DNA of 64,000 nt from positions 1-64,000 of the forward strand of contig NZ_BCTY01000008.1 in NCBI RefSeq assembly GCF_001591005.1, in the 5' to 3' direction. Both the position numbers and the translations under genes were made by a program. This DNA is from Sphingomonas sanguinis NBRC 13937. GTDB lineage: Bacteria > Pseudomonadota > Alphaproteobacteria > Sphingomonadales > Sphingomonadaceae. Shown piece after piece: positions 7,493 to 17,203 of this stretch (position 1 is its first letter; the number at the start of each line of letters is the position of its first letter). The notes under the pieces were generated by a model that was given only the letters and a program-made list of their open reading frames with translations, did not search any database and had not been told where the DNA came from.

Positions 7493-8740
7493 TTATCCTC
7501 GCCCCGCCTGGATCAGGATCGAGTCGGACGGCAACAGCCGGTCCATGAAGGGCAGCATCGCCGCACCGACGGCGGGGGCGTCCTGCGCGCGGCGGGCGGG
7601 GCGAATGGCGGGGCGGGCGGGCAGCTCGACTCCGGCCAGCGCGTCGCTCAAACCCTGGGTCAGCCGCTGGAGCAGCCAGTCGGGCAGGCGCCCGCCGATC
7701 AGGATCGCGTGCGGATCGAACAGCGTCGTCACCGCCACGATGGGCTGGAGCAGCGCGGCGATCGAATCCTCGATCCACTGGTCGATCACCGCGCACAGCA
7801 TCGGGTCGTCGCCATCCCCCAGCGTCTCGGGTGAATCGAGGCGGTAGCCCGCCGCCTTCAGCCGTACCTCCAGCCCCGCCAGCGATACGGTATCCTGCAC
7901 GATCGCACCGGGCCGTCCCGCCGTGGGGTCGGGGATCAGCCCGATCTCGCCCGAGCGGCGATGCGCGCCGCGATGATAGGTCCGGTCGATGACCAGCCCG
8001 CCGCCAAGCCCGGCGGTGATGAGCAGATAGAAAAAGCTGGGACAGGCGAAATCATGGTCGTGCTGCGCCTCGCCCAAAGCGGCGGCGGCGGCGTCGTTGT
8101 CGCGGTACATCGGCCAAGGCAGCAGCGGCGCGAGCAACGCCGCCGTGTCGACCCCGTTCCAAGCGTCATAGCCGCGCGTCTGATTGGGCAGCGAGCGGTC
8201 GACGCCGTCGGGCATCGCCACGCCGACGCCCAGCACGCGCGAACGGTCGACCTGTCCCTCGACCAGCGCAGGCTCCAGCGTGTCGCCGATAAAGGCCAGC
8301 ACGTCGTCCGGCGTCGCAAAGGCGATCTCGCGCGTCGCCCGCGCGCGCACCGTGCCGCACAGGTCGAGGATTGCGATGGCCAGATGGTCGCGGTCGATGG
8401 TCAGGCCGATGCCGAATGCGCCATCGGGGCACAGCTCGATCTTGAGCGCGGGCTGCCCGCGCCCGCGATGCAGCCGCCCGGCGGTGCGGATCAGCCCCAT
8501 CTCGATCAGCCGCCCGGTGATGTTCGCAATGGTCGGCGGGGTCAGCCCGGTCTGGTTGGCGATCGCGATCCGCGTCGTCTCTCGGTGCAGCCGGATAACC
8601 TGCAAGACGGTGCGCAGATTATAATCGCCCGCCCGCTCCAGATTGGTGCCCGACAGTCCGCGCGACAGACGCGAATCGCGCGAATGCGCCTCGATGGCAG
8701 GCCCCCGCTCGGGCGGCATGGGCTGCGTCGATCGCATCAT
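7493..8740 (-). CDS. ROK-family transcriptional regulator
   Basis: The product is a sugar-responsive repressor of 415 residues (NagC/Mlc-like). It has an N-terminal winged helix-turn-helix (TRIAIANQTGLTPPTIANIT, then GRLIEMGLI) and a ROK/ASKHA domain with LITAGLGGGLVIDRTYHRG and the SGEIGLI motif. The usual zinc motif CxCGxxGCxE is replaced by GRPGAIVQD, so all zinc cysteines are missing. A purine-rich AGGAGACG lies before the ATG pair at 8740/8737. It is near the sugar porter and the sugar dehydrogenase and probably regulates one of them. Confidence 0.85.
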   Translation of the reverse strand: MMRSTQPMPPERGPAIEAHSRDSRLSRGLSGTNLERAGDYNLRTVLQVIRLHRETTRIAIANQTGLTPPTIANITGRLIEMGLIRTAGRLHRGRGQPALKIELCPDGAFGIGLTIDRDHLAIAILDLCGTVRARATREIAFATPDDVLAFIGDTLEPALVEGQVDRSRVLGVGVAMPDGVDRSLPNQTRGYDAWNGVDTAALLAPLLPWPMYRDNDAAAAALGEAQHDHDFACPSFFYLLITAGLGGGLVIDRTYHRGAHRRSGEIGLIPDPTAGRPGAIVQDTVSLAGLEVRLKAAGYRLDSPETLGDGDDPMLCAVIDQWIEDSIAALLQPIVAVTTLFDPHAILIGGRLPDWLLQRLTQGLSDALAGVELPARPAIRPARRAQDAPAVGAAMLPFMDRLLPSDSILIQAGRG

Positions 8741-8811
8741 CTGGTTTTCGTCTCCTATGGTGGAGCGAACCCGGATCGCCCGTCTTTGCCACAGGATCGG
8801 CGCGCAGGCCG

Positions 8812-8843
8812 GGTCAGGTCAAGACCTATCGTCAGACCTGACC
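8812..8843. promoter_or_regulatory. Inverted repeat upstream of the ROK gene (possible operator)
   Basis: Perfect 9-base arms GGTCAGGTC (8812-8820) and GACCTGACC (8835-8843) flank a 14-base spacer. They lie 72-103 bases upstream of the ROK start, where an autoregulatory operator could be. No direct evidence for binding can be seen. Confidence 0.3.
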
Positions 8844-8846
8844 ATA

Positions 8847-8893
8847 CCGCCCCGACACATTGGTCCTATTTTCCAAGGCTTATGTCGGGGCGG
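8847..8893 (-). terminator. Hairpin downstream of the sugar dehydrogenase gene
   Basis: Arms CCGCCCCGACA (8847-8857) and TGTCGGGGCGG (8883-8893) are exact complements, with a smaller TTGG/CCAA pair inside the loop. The hairpin begins 11 bases past the stop codon of the minus-strand dehydrogenase gene. It lacks a T-run, so termination is plausible but not certain. Confidence 0.45.
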
Positions 8894-8903
8894 CAAGGGG
8901 CTG

Positions 8904-10106
8904 TCAGGCCGGGGTCAGCCTGATCAACCGCCCCTGCGAATCGCCGCCATCCTCCAGCACATAGATCGCGCCGTCCGGCCCCTGCTCGACCTCGCGGATG
9001 CGCGCACCCATGTCCCACTGGTCGCCCTTGGTGGCGCTGGTGCCGTTCAAGTCGACGCGGATCAGCGCCTTGCTCGACAGGCCGCCGATAAAGGCATCGC
9101 CGCGCCATTGCGGGAAGAGCGATCCCGAATAGATCATCAGTCCGCCCGGCGAGATGACCGGATTCCACCAGACCTTGGGCGCTTCGTACCCGTCGCCGGC
9201 GCGGTGGTCGGGAATGTCGCTGCCGTCATAGTTTGACCCGTTGGACGCGTTGGGCCAGCCATAGTTGCGCCCCGGCAGGATCAGGTTCAGCTCGTCGCCG
9301 CCCTTGGGCCCCATTTCCTGCTGCCACAAATTCCCTGCGCCATCGAACGCGATGCCCAGCAAGTTGCGATGGCCATAGGACCAGATGGCCGGGTCAAACC
9401 CTTGCGCAGCCAGCGGATTGCCCAAAGCGGGCTTGCCGTCCTGGGTCAGGCGCAGCACTTTGCCCAGCGTCGCCTTGGGGTCCTGCGCCGGCGTGAACTT
9501 CTGGCGGTCGCCCGCCGTGAAGAACAGATACTGGCCGTCGGGCGAGAAGGCGATGCGGCCCGAATAATGGCCATCGCCGGTGACGGCGGGGCTGGCGGCC
9601 CAGAGCGTCTCGATACCCGTCAGCTGCGCGGCGCCGTTCGCCTCCTGTAGGCGACCGCGCGCCAGCACGACATGCTTGCCGCCGTCGGTCGCGGCCGAAT
9701 AGCTGAAATAGACCCGGCCGCTTTGCGCGAAATCGGGGGCGAGGACGACGTCCATCAGGCCGCCTTGGCCCGCCGAATCGACCGCGATCCGCGCGATCGT
9801 CTGCCTGGACTGCCCGTCCGCGCCGACCAGCAGCATCCGCCCGTCCTTCTCGGTCACCAGCATCCGCCGGTCGGGCAGGAAGGTCATCGCCCAGGGCGCG
9901 TCGAAATCGGCGATGACGGTCCGGCCGAAGGGCTGGCCGTTGACCACCGTCGCAGGCGGGGTGGCGGAGGCCGAGGGCGTCGGTGTGGGCGTGCCGCCCG
10001 GTGCCACGGTGACCGGTGGCGTATTGCCCGTATCGTCAGGTGCAGGCCCATTTCCGGAACAGGCGATCAGCGCCATCGGCAAGGCGGCGAGCAGCGGCAG
10101 TTTCAT
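8904..10106 (-). CDS. PQQ-dependent soluble aldose sugar dehydrogenase, lipoprotein form
   Basis: This is a predicted periplasmic or membrane-anchored six-bladed beta-propeller enzyme of 400 residues that would oxidise aldose sugars with PQQ (YliI/Asd family). The signal peptide ends in the lipobox LIAC, followed by a Pro/Thr-rich linker (TPTPTPSASATPP). Family motifs are PWAMTFLPDRRMLVTEKDGR, GQGGLMDVVLAPDF, YGHRNLLGIAFD, EMGPKGGDELNLI and GRNYGWP. The ATG at 10106 has GGGAGAG seven bases upstream. PQQ synthesis genes are not in the window. Its place next to the ROK regulator suggests a link with sugar use. Confidence 0.85.
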   Translation of the reverse strand: MKLPLLAALPMALIACSGNGPAPDDTGNTPPVTVAPGGTPTPTPSASATPPATVVNGQPFGRTVIADFDAPWAMTFLPDRRMLVTEKDGRMLLVGADGQSRQTIARIAVDSAGQGGLMDVVLAPDFAQSGRVYFSYSAATDGGKHVVLARGRLQEANGAAQLTGIETLWAASPAVTGDGHYSGRIAFSPDGQYLFFTAGDRQKFTPAQDPKATLGKVLRLTQDGKPALGNPLAAQGFDPAIWSYGHRNLLGIAFDGAGNLWQQEMGPKGGDELNLILPGRNYGWPNASNGSNYDGSDIPDHRAGDGYEAPKVWWNPVISPGGLMIYSGSLFPQWRGDAFIGGLSSKALIRVDLNGTSATKGDQWDMGARIREVEQGPDGAIYVLEDGGDSQGRLIRLTPA

Positions 10107-10278
10107 GATATACTCTCCCGGCGAACCCTGACGGCCCGATGGGCCGCCAACGCCTCAGCATGGATGCTTGTTTCATCCGGGTGAAGCGTGTATAGAATGT
10201 GCCATTCTCTTACATCGTCGGGTGAAAGAGGCTGCGGGACGGGTTCCGCGGCACCGATCCGGCACATCTGGAGCTTTC

Positions 10279-10857
10279 ATGGCGGACATCGCCCTTCTGA
10301 CGCAACTCATCGAACCCGAGGCCAAGGCGCTCGGCTTCGAGCTCGTGCGCGTGAAGATGTATGGTGGCACGTCGGACCCCACGCTGCAGGTGATGGCCGA
10401 GCGTCCCGATACGCGCCAGCTGAACATCGACGACTGCGCCGACCTGTCGCGCCGCATCTCGGACGTGATGGACGCGCTGGAAGCCGAAGGCCGCGACCCG
10501 ATCGACCATGCGTACCGGCTGGAAGTATCCTCGCCGGGTATCGACCGCCCGCTGACCCGGCTGAGTGACTTCGCCGACTGGGCGGGGCATGAGGCGCGGA
10601 TCACGCTGGCCGAGAAGTTGAACGGCCGCAAGCAGTTCAAGGGCGATCTGGCCGGGGTCGAGGGCGAGAATGTCGTCATCGTCGACGGGGAAGAGGTTCG
10701 CCACGAACTGCCCTTCGCCGCGATCGAGGACGCCAAGCTCGTGATGACCGACCGGCTGATCGCCGCGACGGTGCCGCTGTCCCTCGATGGCGCGGAAGAA
10801 GTTTATTATCAGGACGCGCCCGAACAGGACGGCGCCACCACGGAAGGACGGCACTGA
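10279..10857 (+). CDS. rimP: Ribosome maturation factor RimP
   Basis: RimP assists late 30S subunit assembly in the cytoplasm. The 192-residue product shows the family motifs LGFELVRVKMYG, LNIDDCADLSRRISDVMDAL, YRLEVSSPGIDRPL and the SH3-like C-terminal domain around GRKQFKGDLAGVEG. Longer in-frame starts exist upstream, but the ATG at 10279 has GGAG six bases before it and matches the family N-terminus. It starts the rimP-nusA-ylxR-infB operon and overlaps nusA by one base (TGATG). Confidence 0.95.
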   Translation: MADIALLTQLIEPEAKALGFELVRVKMYGGTSDPTLQVMAERPDTRQLNIDDCADLSRRISDVMDALEAEGRDPIDHAYRLEVSSPGIDRPLTRLSDFADWAGHEARITLAEKLNGRKQFKGDLAGVEGENVVIVDGEEVRHELPFAAIEDAKLVMTDRLIAATVPLSLDGAEEVYYQDAPEQDGATTEGRH

Positions 10858-12491
10858 TGGCTACCGCCATTTCCGCCAACAAGGCGGAACTGATCGCGAT
10901 CGCGAATGCGGTCGCCTCGGAAAAGATGATCGACAAGGGCATCGTCATCGAGGCGATGGAGGACGCGATCCAGCGCGCCGCCCGTGCCCGCTATGGTGCC
11001 GAGAACGACATCCGCGCGAAGCTCGATCCCAATTCGGGCGACCTGCGTCTGTGGCGCGTCGTCGAGGTGGTCGAGCAGGTCGACGACTATTACAAGCAGA
11101 TCGACCTGAAGGGTGCCGAGAAGCTGCAAAAGGGTGCCGCGATCGGCGACTTCATCGTCGACCCGCTGCCTCCGATCGAATTCGGCCGCATCGCGGCGCA
11201 GGCGGCCAAGCAGGTCATCTTCCAGAAGGTCCGCGACGCCGAGCGCGACCGTCAGTATGACGAGTTCAAGGACCGTCAGGGCGAGATCATCACCGGCGTC
11301 GTCAAGCGCGTCGAGTTCGGTCACATCGTCGTCGATCTGGGCCGCGCCGAGGGCGTGATCCGTCGCGACCAGCAGATTCCGCGCGAAGTCGTCCGCGTGA
11401 ACGACCGCATCCGCTCGCTGATCCTGAACGTGCGCCGCGAGAATCGCGGGCCGCAGATATTCCTGAGCCGCGCGCACCCCGACTTCATGAAGAAGCTGTT
11501 CGCGCAGGAAGTGCCCGAAATCTATGACGGCATCATCGAGATCAAGGCGGCCGCGCGCGATCCGGGCAGCCGTGCCAAGATCGGTGTGATTTCGCACGAC
11601 TCGAGCATCGACCCGGTCGGCGCCTGCGTCGGCATGAAGGGTAGCCGCGTGCAGGCCGTCGTGCAGGAAATGCAGGGCGAGAAGATCGACATCATCCCCT
11701 GGTCGCCCGACACCGCGACCTTCGTGGTGAACGCGCTTCAGCCCGCGAATGTCAGCCGCGTCGTGATCGACGAGGAAGAGGACCGGATCGAGGTCGTCGT
11801 CCCCGACGACCAGCTGTCGCTCGCCATCGGCCGTCGCGGCCAGAATGTCCGTCTGGCCAGCCAGCTGACCGCCAAGGCGATCGACATCCTGACCGAGGCC
11901 GACGCGTCCGAGAAGCGCCAGAAGGAGTTCGTCGCGAATTCCGAGCTGTTCCAGAACGAGCTGGACGTGGACGAGACGCTGGCCCAGCTGCTGGTTGCCG
12001 AAGGCTTCGGCGCGCTGGAAGAGGTCGCCTATGTCGAGCTGGACGAGCTGGCCGCGATCGAGGGCTTCGACGAAGACCTCGCGCAGGAGCTGCAGAGCCG
12101 TGCGCAGGAAGCGCTGGACCGCCGCGAACAGGCCGCCCGTGACGAGCGTCGCGCGCTGGGCGTCGACGACGCGCTGGCCGAGATGCCGTATCTGACCGAG
12201 GCGATGCTGGTCACGCTGGGCAAGGCGGGCGTCAAGACGCTCGACGACCTGGCCGACCTGGCCACCGACGAACTGGTCGAGAAGAAGCGCGCCGAGCCGC
12301 GTCGTCGTGGCGACGATACCCCGCGTGCGGCCCCCAAGGGCGGCATCCTGGCCGAATATGGCCTGAGCGACGAGCAGGGTAACGAGATCATCATGGCCGC
12401 GCGCGCGCACTGGTTCACCGATGAGGAAGAGCCCGTCGCCGCCGAGAGCGCCGACGCCGGTGAAGAGCAGGCGGAGGGCGACGAAGCCTGA
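10857..12491 (+). CDS. nusA: Transcription termination/antitermination factor NusA
   Basis: NusA binds RNA polymerase and controls pausing, termination and antitermination. The 544-residue product has the N-terminal polymerase-binding domain, an S1 domain ([20 protein letters not shown]), two KH domains ([19 protein letters not shown] and [18 protein letters not shown]) and an extended C-terminal part with two helix-hairpin-helix acidic repeats, typical of alphaproteobacteria. The C-terminus is very acidic. The start overlaps the rimP stop and the stop overlaps the next start (TGATG), so translation is probably coupled. Confidence 0.97.
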   Translation: MATAISANKAELIAIANAVASEKMIDKGIVIEAMEDAIQRAARARYGAENDIRAKLDPNSGDLRLWRVVEVVEQVDDYYKQIDLKGAEKLQKGAAIGDFIVDPLPPIEFGRIAAQAAKQVIFQKVRDAERDRQYDEFKDRQGEIITGVVKRVEFGHIVVDLGRAEGVIRRDQQIPREVVRVNDRIRSLILNVRRENRGPQIFLSRAHPDFMKKLFAQEVPEIYDGIIEIKAAARDPGSRAKIGVISHDSSIDPVGACVGMKGSRVQAVVQEMQGEKIDIIPWSPDTATFVVNALQPANVSRVVIDEEEDRIEVVVPDDQLSLAIGRRGQNVRLASQLTAKAIDILTEADASEKRQKEFVANSELFQNELDVDETLAQLLVAEGFGALEEVAYVELDELAAIEGFDEDLAQELQSRAQEALDRREQAARDERRALGVDDALAEMPYLTEAMLVTLGKAGVKTLDDLADLATDELVEKKRAEPRRRGDDTPRAAPKGGILAEYGLSDEQGNEIIMAARAHWFTDEEEPVAAESADAGEEQAEGDEA

Positions 12492-12727
12492 TGCCGTTCG
12501 TCTCGATCCGTCTGGCGGGCACCGCCTCCAAGCAGCAAAAGGCCGAGATCGTCGCCGACGTGACTCGTTCGCTGGTGGAGCGGCTGGGCAAGAACCCGGC
12601 CGCCGTCCAGATCGTGATCGAGGAGGTCTCGCCTGAGAATTACGGGGCAGGCGGTCAGCTGATCGCCGACCGTGACGCGCCCACCACCACACCCCCGGGA
12701 GACGCGCATGCGGAACCGGGACAATGA
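12491..12727 (+). CDS. 4-oxalocrotonate tautomerase-family protein
   Basis: The product is a small enzyme of 78 residues of the tautomerase superfamily, which uses the N-terminal proline (Pro after Met removal: MPFVSIRL) as a catalytic base. KAEIVADVTRSLVERLGKNP and VQIVIEEVSPENYGAGG match the 4-OT fold. The C-terminal tail is Pro/Thr-rich. It overlaps the nusA stop by one base and the following ylxR gene by 20 bases, so it is co-translated in the operon. The substrate is unknown, and its place in this operon is unusual. Confidence 0.82.
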   Translation: MPFVSIRLAGTASKQQKAEIVADVTRSLVERLGKNPAAVQIVIEEVSPENYGAGGQLIADRDAPTTTPPGDAHAEPGQ

Positions 12728-13511
12728 GCGCGGTGGCGTAAACAGCGCTCCGGCCAGGAAGGGCCGGAGCCCCAGAGAATCGGCGAAGGCCGCCCGCGAC
12801 TCGATCGACGGGCCGGTCCGCCGCTGCATCCTGTCGGGCGAGCATGACGCGCGCCCGCACCTGATCCGTCTGGCGCTCGCGCCCGACGGGCGGGTGCTGC
12901 CCGATGTCCGCGCGAAGGCGCCGGGCCGGGGCGGCTGGATCGGCGTGACTCGCGGCGAGCTGGAAACGGCCATCGCCAAGGGGAAGTTGAAGGGGGCACT
13001 GGCGCGCGCGTTCAAGACGGGCGAGTTCACGATCCCCGACGACCTGCCGGACCTGATCACCGCCGCGCTGGAGCGCAACGCGCTCGACCGGCTGGGACTC
13101 GAGTCGCGTTCGGGTATGTTGCTGACCGGATCGGACAAGATCGCAACGGCGGCACGCTCGGGTCAATTGCATGCGCTCTATCACGCGTCCGATGCGGGCG
13201 AGGATGGCTGTCGCAAGCTGGCGCAGGCGTGGCGCGTGGGGTCGGACCGTGAAGGTTCCGATCTCAAGGGGTTGGCACTGCCCGCCACACGCCCCATATT
13301 GTCAATGGCGTTGGGCCGCGAAAATGTGGTACACATCGGCCTGACAGATCGTAACGCGGCAAAGCGGGTGAGCGAAGCGCTCGACCGCTGGCTGCATTTT
13401 ATCGGACCCGACCCTGTGGCAACGCCTTGCGAAACGGCCTCGCAAGGCGCATCGGCGTCCGACATTACCGGTGACCGAACGGCCGTGACCGTACACGAGG
13501 ATTTTGAGTGA
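12708..13511 (+). CDS. YlxR (DUF448) RNA-binding protein with fused L7Ae-like domain
   Basis: The 267-residue product has an N-terminal YlxR domain (RRCILSGEHDARPHLIRLAL, then GRGGWIGVTRGEL) and a C-terminal ribosomal L7Ae-like domain (LTGSDKIATAARSGQLHALY through a helical end). This YlxR-plus-L7Ae layout is common in alphaproteobacteria, where it lies between nusA and infB and probably binds structured RNA. The ATG at 12708 has GGGAGA six bases before it. Its stop overlaps the GTG start of infB (GTGA). Confidence 0.85.
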   Translation: MRNRDNERGGVNSAPARKGRSPRESAKAARDSIDGPVRRCILSGEHDARPHLIRLALAPDGRVLPDVRAKAPGRGGWIGVTRGELETAIAKGKLKGALARAFKTGEFTIPDDLPDLITAALERNALDRLGLESRSGMLLTGSDKIATAARSGQLHALYHASDAGEDGCRKLAQAWRVGSDREGSDLKGLALPATRPILSMALGRENVVHIGLTDRNAAKRVSEALDRWLHFIGPDPVATPCETASQGASASDITGDRTAVTVHEDFE

Positions 13512-16363
13512 GCGAGACCGACAACGACAAGCCGAAACTCGGAATGCGCCAGCCCCTGGGGCTGAAGCGCACGGTCGAGACCGGCAAGGTGAAGCAGAGC
13601 TTCAGCCACGGCCGGTCCAACACCGTGATCGTCGAGACGAAGCGCCGTCGCGTCCTGGGCCCGCAGGGTGGAGCGCCGGAAGCGGCCGCCCCTGCGCCGA
13701 CCCCGGCTCCCGTGGCGGCGCCCGCGCCCGCCCCGGTGGCCCCGCCGCGCCCCGTGCCGTCGAACGAGACGGCGCAGGAGCGTCAGGCCCGTCTGCTGCG
13801 TGAGGCCGAGGAACAGCGCCTCGCCATGCAGGAAGAGATTCGCCGTCGCGAGGACGCCGAGCGTCAGCAGCGCGCCGAGGACGAGCGTGCCCGGGCCGAA
13901 GAACGTGCCCGTGCCGAGGCGGAAGCCAAGGCCGCGCCTGCCCCCGCCCCGGAGCCGACGCCCGCTCCGGCACCTGAGCCCGTTGCGGAAGCGCCGAGCG
14001 CTGCTCCGAGCGAGCCGGTCGTCGCGGCCCCGACCATTTCGGTCCAGGCGCGTCCCTTCCGCCCGGTCGAGCGTCCGGTGATCCCGGCGCCCGAGCCCAA
14101 GGTGGAAGAGCCCAAGGTCGCGGCACCCGCTCCGGCACCGACGCCTGCCCCCGCGCCCGCTCCGGTCGCGGCCAAGCCTGCGCCCGCGCCGGCCCCTGCG
14201 CCCGTCGTGCCGACGCCGCCGGTGCTGGGTCGCGATCCCGCGATGCCCGCGCCGCGCCGCTTCTCGCCGGTGCAGCGTCCCGAAATCCCGAAGCCTGTGC
14301 CCAAGCCCGCGCCTGCGCCCGCCGCAGCGGCGGCTCCGGCGGCGTCCGCGCCGTCGGGCAATGCTTCGGCTCCCTCGGGCGGCGCACCGCGCTCCATGCC
14401 CTCGGGCCAGCCGACCCCGCGCAACGCTCCCCCCAGCCGTCCGCAGCAGCGCGACCGCAAGGGTGACGAGCGTCGCGGCGGCAAGCTGACCGTCACGCGC
14501 GCCCTGAACGAGGACGGCGCCCGCGCCCGCTCGCTCGCCGCGTTGAAGCGTGCCCGCGAAAAGGAAAAGCGTGGCTTTGGCGGCCCGCGCGAGCCGCAGG
14601 TCAAGCAGGTCCGCGACGTGCAGGTGCCGGAAGCGATCACCGTCCAGGAACTGGCCAACCGTATGGCCGAAAAGGGCGCGGATCTGGTCAAGGCGCTGTT
14701 CAAGATGGGCATGCCCGTCACGATGACGCAGACCATCGACCAGGACACGGCCGAGCTGCTGGTGACCGAATTCGGGCACAACATCGTGCGCGTGTCCGAC
14801 AGCGACATCGACCTGGCGCTCGACACCACCGAGGATGCGGCCGAGAGCCTTCAGCCGCGCCCGCCGGTCGTGACGATCATGGGCCATGTCGACCACGGCA
14901 AGACCTCGCTGCTCGACGCGCTGCGCGGCACCGACGTGGTGCGCGGTGAAGCCGGTGGCATCACCCAGCATATCGGCGCCTATCAGGTCACGCTGAAGGA
15001 CAAGTCGAAGGTCACCTTCCTCGACACGCCGGGCCATGAGGCCTTCACCCAGATGCGGGCCCGCGGTGCCGACGTCACGGATATCGTGGTGCTGGTGGTG
15101 GCGGCCGATGACGGGCTGATGCCGCAGACGATCGAGGCGATCAACCACACCAAGGCGGCGGGCAAGCCGATGATCGTGGCGATCAACAAGATCGACAAGC
15201 ACGACGCCAATGCCCAGCGCGTTCGCGAGCGTCTGCTCGAGCATGACGTGCAGGTCGAGGACATGGGTGGTGAGACCCAGGACGTCGAAGTGTCGGCGCT
15301 CAAGAAGATCGGTCTGGATACGCTGATCGAGAAGATCCAGCTGCAGGCCGAACTGCTCGAACTGACCGCCAACCCCGATCGCGCCGCCGAGGGCAGCGTG
15401 GTCGAGGCCAAGCTCGACAAGGGCCGCGGTCCGGTCGCGACCGTGCTGGTCACACGCGGCACGCTGAAGGTCGGCGACGTGTTCGTGGTCGGTGCGGAAA
15501 GCGGCAAGGTCCGTGCGCTGGTCGACGACAAGGGCCGTCAGGTGAAGCAGGCAGGTCCTGCGATGCCGGTCGAGGTTCTCGGTCTGTCGGGCGTGCCCCA
15601 GGCGGGCGACCTGTTGCAGGTCGTCGAGAACGAGGCGCGGGCCCGTGAAGTCGCCGAATATCGCCAGAGCGTGGTGCTGCAGAAGCGCACGACCTCGGCC
15701 CCGGCCAGCCTGGAGTCGATGTTCTCGGCGCTGAAGGCGAACCAGGCCAAGGAATATCCGCTGGTCGTGAAGGCGGATACGCAGGGCACCGTCGAGGCGA
15801 TCGTGGCGTCGATCAACAAGATCCAGTCGGATCTGATCAAGGCGCGCATCCTGCACTCGGGCGTCGGTGGCATCACCGAGTCGGACGTGACGCTGGCGGC
15901 CGCCTCCGGCGCGCCGATCATCGGCTTCAACGTCCGTGCCAACGCCAAGGCGCGCGAGATCGCCGAGCGGAACAAGGTGGCGTTGAAATATTACGACGTC
16001 ATCTATGACCTGATCGACGAGATCCGCGCGGGCATGGCCGGTGAGCTGGGCCCCGAGGCATTCGAGACGGTCGTCGGCCGCGCCGAAATCCGCGAGGTCT
16101 TCTCGGCGGGCAAGATCGGCAAGGCCGCCGGTCTGCTGGTCACCGAGGGTGTCATCCGCAAGGCGCTCAAGGCCCGCATCACGCGCAACGACGTCATCAT
16201 CTACCAGGGCGAGATCAACTCGCTCCGCCGGTTCAAGGACGATGTCGCCGAGGTTCGCGCTGGCCTGGAGTGCGGTGTGACGTTCACGCAGAACTTCACC
16301 GACATCAAGCCGGGCGACTATCTCGAAACCTTCGAGGTCGAGATGCGCGAGCGTTCGCTCTGA
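13508..16363 (+). CDS. infB: Translation initiation factor IF-2
   Basis: IF-2 is the GTPase that brings initiator tRNA to the 30S subunit. The 951-residue product has a long Ala/Pro/Glu-rich N-terminal region (about residues 50-320), an IF2_N segment ([21 protein letters not shown]), the G-domain with [19 protein letters not shown] and NKIDKHDAN, and the domain III/C-terminal parts ending in [19 protein letters not shown]. It starts with GTG overlapping the ylxR stop. The N-terminal region is compositionally biased but in frame throughout. Confidence 0.97.
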   Translation: MSETDNDKPKLGMRQPLGLKRTVETGKVKQSFSHGRSNTVIVETKRRRVLGPQGGAPEAAAPAPTPAPVAAPAPAPVAPPRPVPSNETAQERQARLLREAEEQRLAMQEEIRRREDAERQQRAEDERARAEERARAEAEAKAAPAPAPEPTPAPAPEPVAEAPSAAPSEPVVAAPTISVQARPFRPVERPVIPAPEPKVEEPKVAAPAPAPTPAPAPAPVAAKPAPAPAPAPVVPTPPVLGRDPAMPAPRRFSPVQRPEIPKPVPKPAPAPAAAAAPAASAPSGNASAPSGGAPRSMPSGQPTPRNAPPSRPQQRDRKGDERRGGKLTVTRALNEDGARARSLAALKRAREKEKRGFGGPREPQVKQVRDVQVPEAITVQELANRMAEKGADLVKALFKMGMPVTMTQTIDQDTAELLVTEFGHNIVRVSDSDIDLALDTTEDAAESLQPRPPVVTIMGHVDHGKTSLLDALRGTDVVRGEAGGITQHIGAYQVTLKDKSKVTFLDTPGHEAFTQMRARGADVTDIVVLVVAADDGLMPQTIEAINHTKAAGKPMIVAINKIDKHDANAQRVRERLLEHDVQVEDMGGETQDVEVSALKKIGLDTLIEKIQLQAELLELTANPDRAAEGSVVEAKLDKGRGPVATVLVTRGTLKVGDVFVVGAESGKVRALVDDKGRQVKQAGPAMPVEVLGLSGVPQAGDLLQVVENEARAREVAEYRQSVVLQKRTTSAPASLESMFSALKANQAKEYPLVVKADTQGTVEAIVASINKIQSDLIKARILHSGVGGITESDVTLAAASGAPIIGFNVRANAKAREIAERNKVALKYYDVIYDLIDEIRAGMAGELGPEAFETVVGRAEIREVFSAGKIGKAAGLLVTEGVIRKALKARITRNDVIIYQGEINSLRRFKDDVAEVRAGLECGVTFTQNFTDIKPGDYLETFEVEMRERSL

Positions 16364-16416
16364 TGATCGCGGGGCGGCGGGAGCAATCCTGCCGCCCGTG
16401 CTTCATGCCGGAATGG

Positions 16417-16448
16417 ATCGCGGTCGCCGGTATGGCGGCCGCGATTTT
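16417..16448 (+). terminator. Terminator-like hairpin between infB and rbfA
   Basis: Arms ATCGCGGTCGCC (16417-16428) and GGCGGCCGCGAT (16434-16445) pair with one G-U, close a 5-base loop and are followed by TTTT. This fits an intrinsic terminator or attenuator; rbfA starts 20 bases later, so some read-through or a separate promoter is needed. Confidence 0.55.
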
Positions 16449-16468
16449 CGTTTGAGAAGAAACTGACC

Positions 16469-16876
16469 ATGGTCCAACCCAAAAACCCCGCCGAACCCTC
16501 GGTCCGCCTGCTGCGCGTGGGCGAGCAGGTGCGCCATATCCTCTCCGAAATCCTGGCGCGCGGCGACGTGCATGACGAGACGCTGGCCAGGCATCTGGTC
16601 AGCGTGACCGAAGTCCGCATGTCGCCCGACCTGCGCCACGCGACCGTCTTCGTGAAGCCGCTGCTGGGCAAGGACGAGGAGGTGGTGATCAAGGCGCTGC
16701 GCACGAATACCGCGTATTTGCAGCGCGAGGTCGCGACGCGGGTGAAGATGAAATATGCCGCCAAGCTGAAGTTCCTGGCGGACGAGAGCTTCGACGAGGG
16801 CAGCCATATCGACTCGCTGCTGCGTACGCCCAAGGTGGCGCAGGATCTGGCGGAAGGTGAGTCGTCCGAGGACTGA
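16469..16876 (+). CDS. rbfA: 30S ribosome-binding factor RbfA
   Basis: RbfA helps 16S rRNA 5'-end maturation and cold adaptation. The 135-residue product shows [36 protein letters not shown] and the closing [19 protein letters not shown], all typical of the single KH-like domain. GAGAAGAAA precedes the ATG at 16469. It is the next gene after infB, separated by 105 bases containing a hairpin. Confidence 0.95.
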   Translation: MVQPKNPAEPSVRLLRVGEQVRHILSEILARGDVHDETLARHLVSVTEVRMSPDLRHATVFVKPLLGKDEEVVIKALRTNTAYLQREVATRVKMKYAAKLKFLADESFDEGSHIDSLLRTPKVAQDLAEGESSED

Positions 16877-17203
16877 CATCCCGTTCGGCCTGAGCAAAGT
16901 CGAAGGCCACGGGATTCAGGTTCGCGCAGAGGCGCGGAGGGCGCGGAGAAGAAGAGCCTGCATTCATCAGGGTGCGCCACCCCGGCGGAGGCCGGGGTCC
17001 AGTAACTTCGGCGTCGATAGCGCGCTGCACCAAGGCGGGGGAGGCGAGTCCGTTGCGCCCTCGCGCACCCTCTGCAACTGGACCCCGGCCTCCGCCGGGG
17101 TGGCGCGGTAGGGGAGGGCGTTTAGCGAAACCTTCTCTGCGTCCTCCGCGCCTCTGCGCGAACATTATCCCGTGGCCTCCGCTCCGACCGACCGGGGTAG
17201 GAG
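16877..17203. other. Intergenic region filled by a nested repeat element
   Basis: This 327-base gap between rbfA and the convergent yceI-like gene has no credible gene. Most of it (16920-17163) is a composite inverted-repeat element described separately. It probably also serves as the end region of both flanking transcripts. Confidence 0.6.
16920..17163. repeat. Composite nested inverted repeat, copy A
   Basis: Outer arms of 32 bases lie at 16920-16951 and 17132-17163 (GTTCGCGCAGAGGCGCGGAG and its near-complement). Inner arms of 27 bases lie at 16977-17003 and 17077-17103 and contain CCCCGGCGGAGGCCGGGG. The core includes GTCGATAGCGCGC at 17013-17025, which is repeated in copy C. The structure looks like a small non-coding mobile or MITE-like element. 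Confidence 0.7.

Noticed and set aside
10809-15856. Long minus-strand open frames opposite nusA, ylxR and infB
   Set aside because: They are shadows of the conserved operon genes. Codon composition is unlike a real gene and no family motifs appear.
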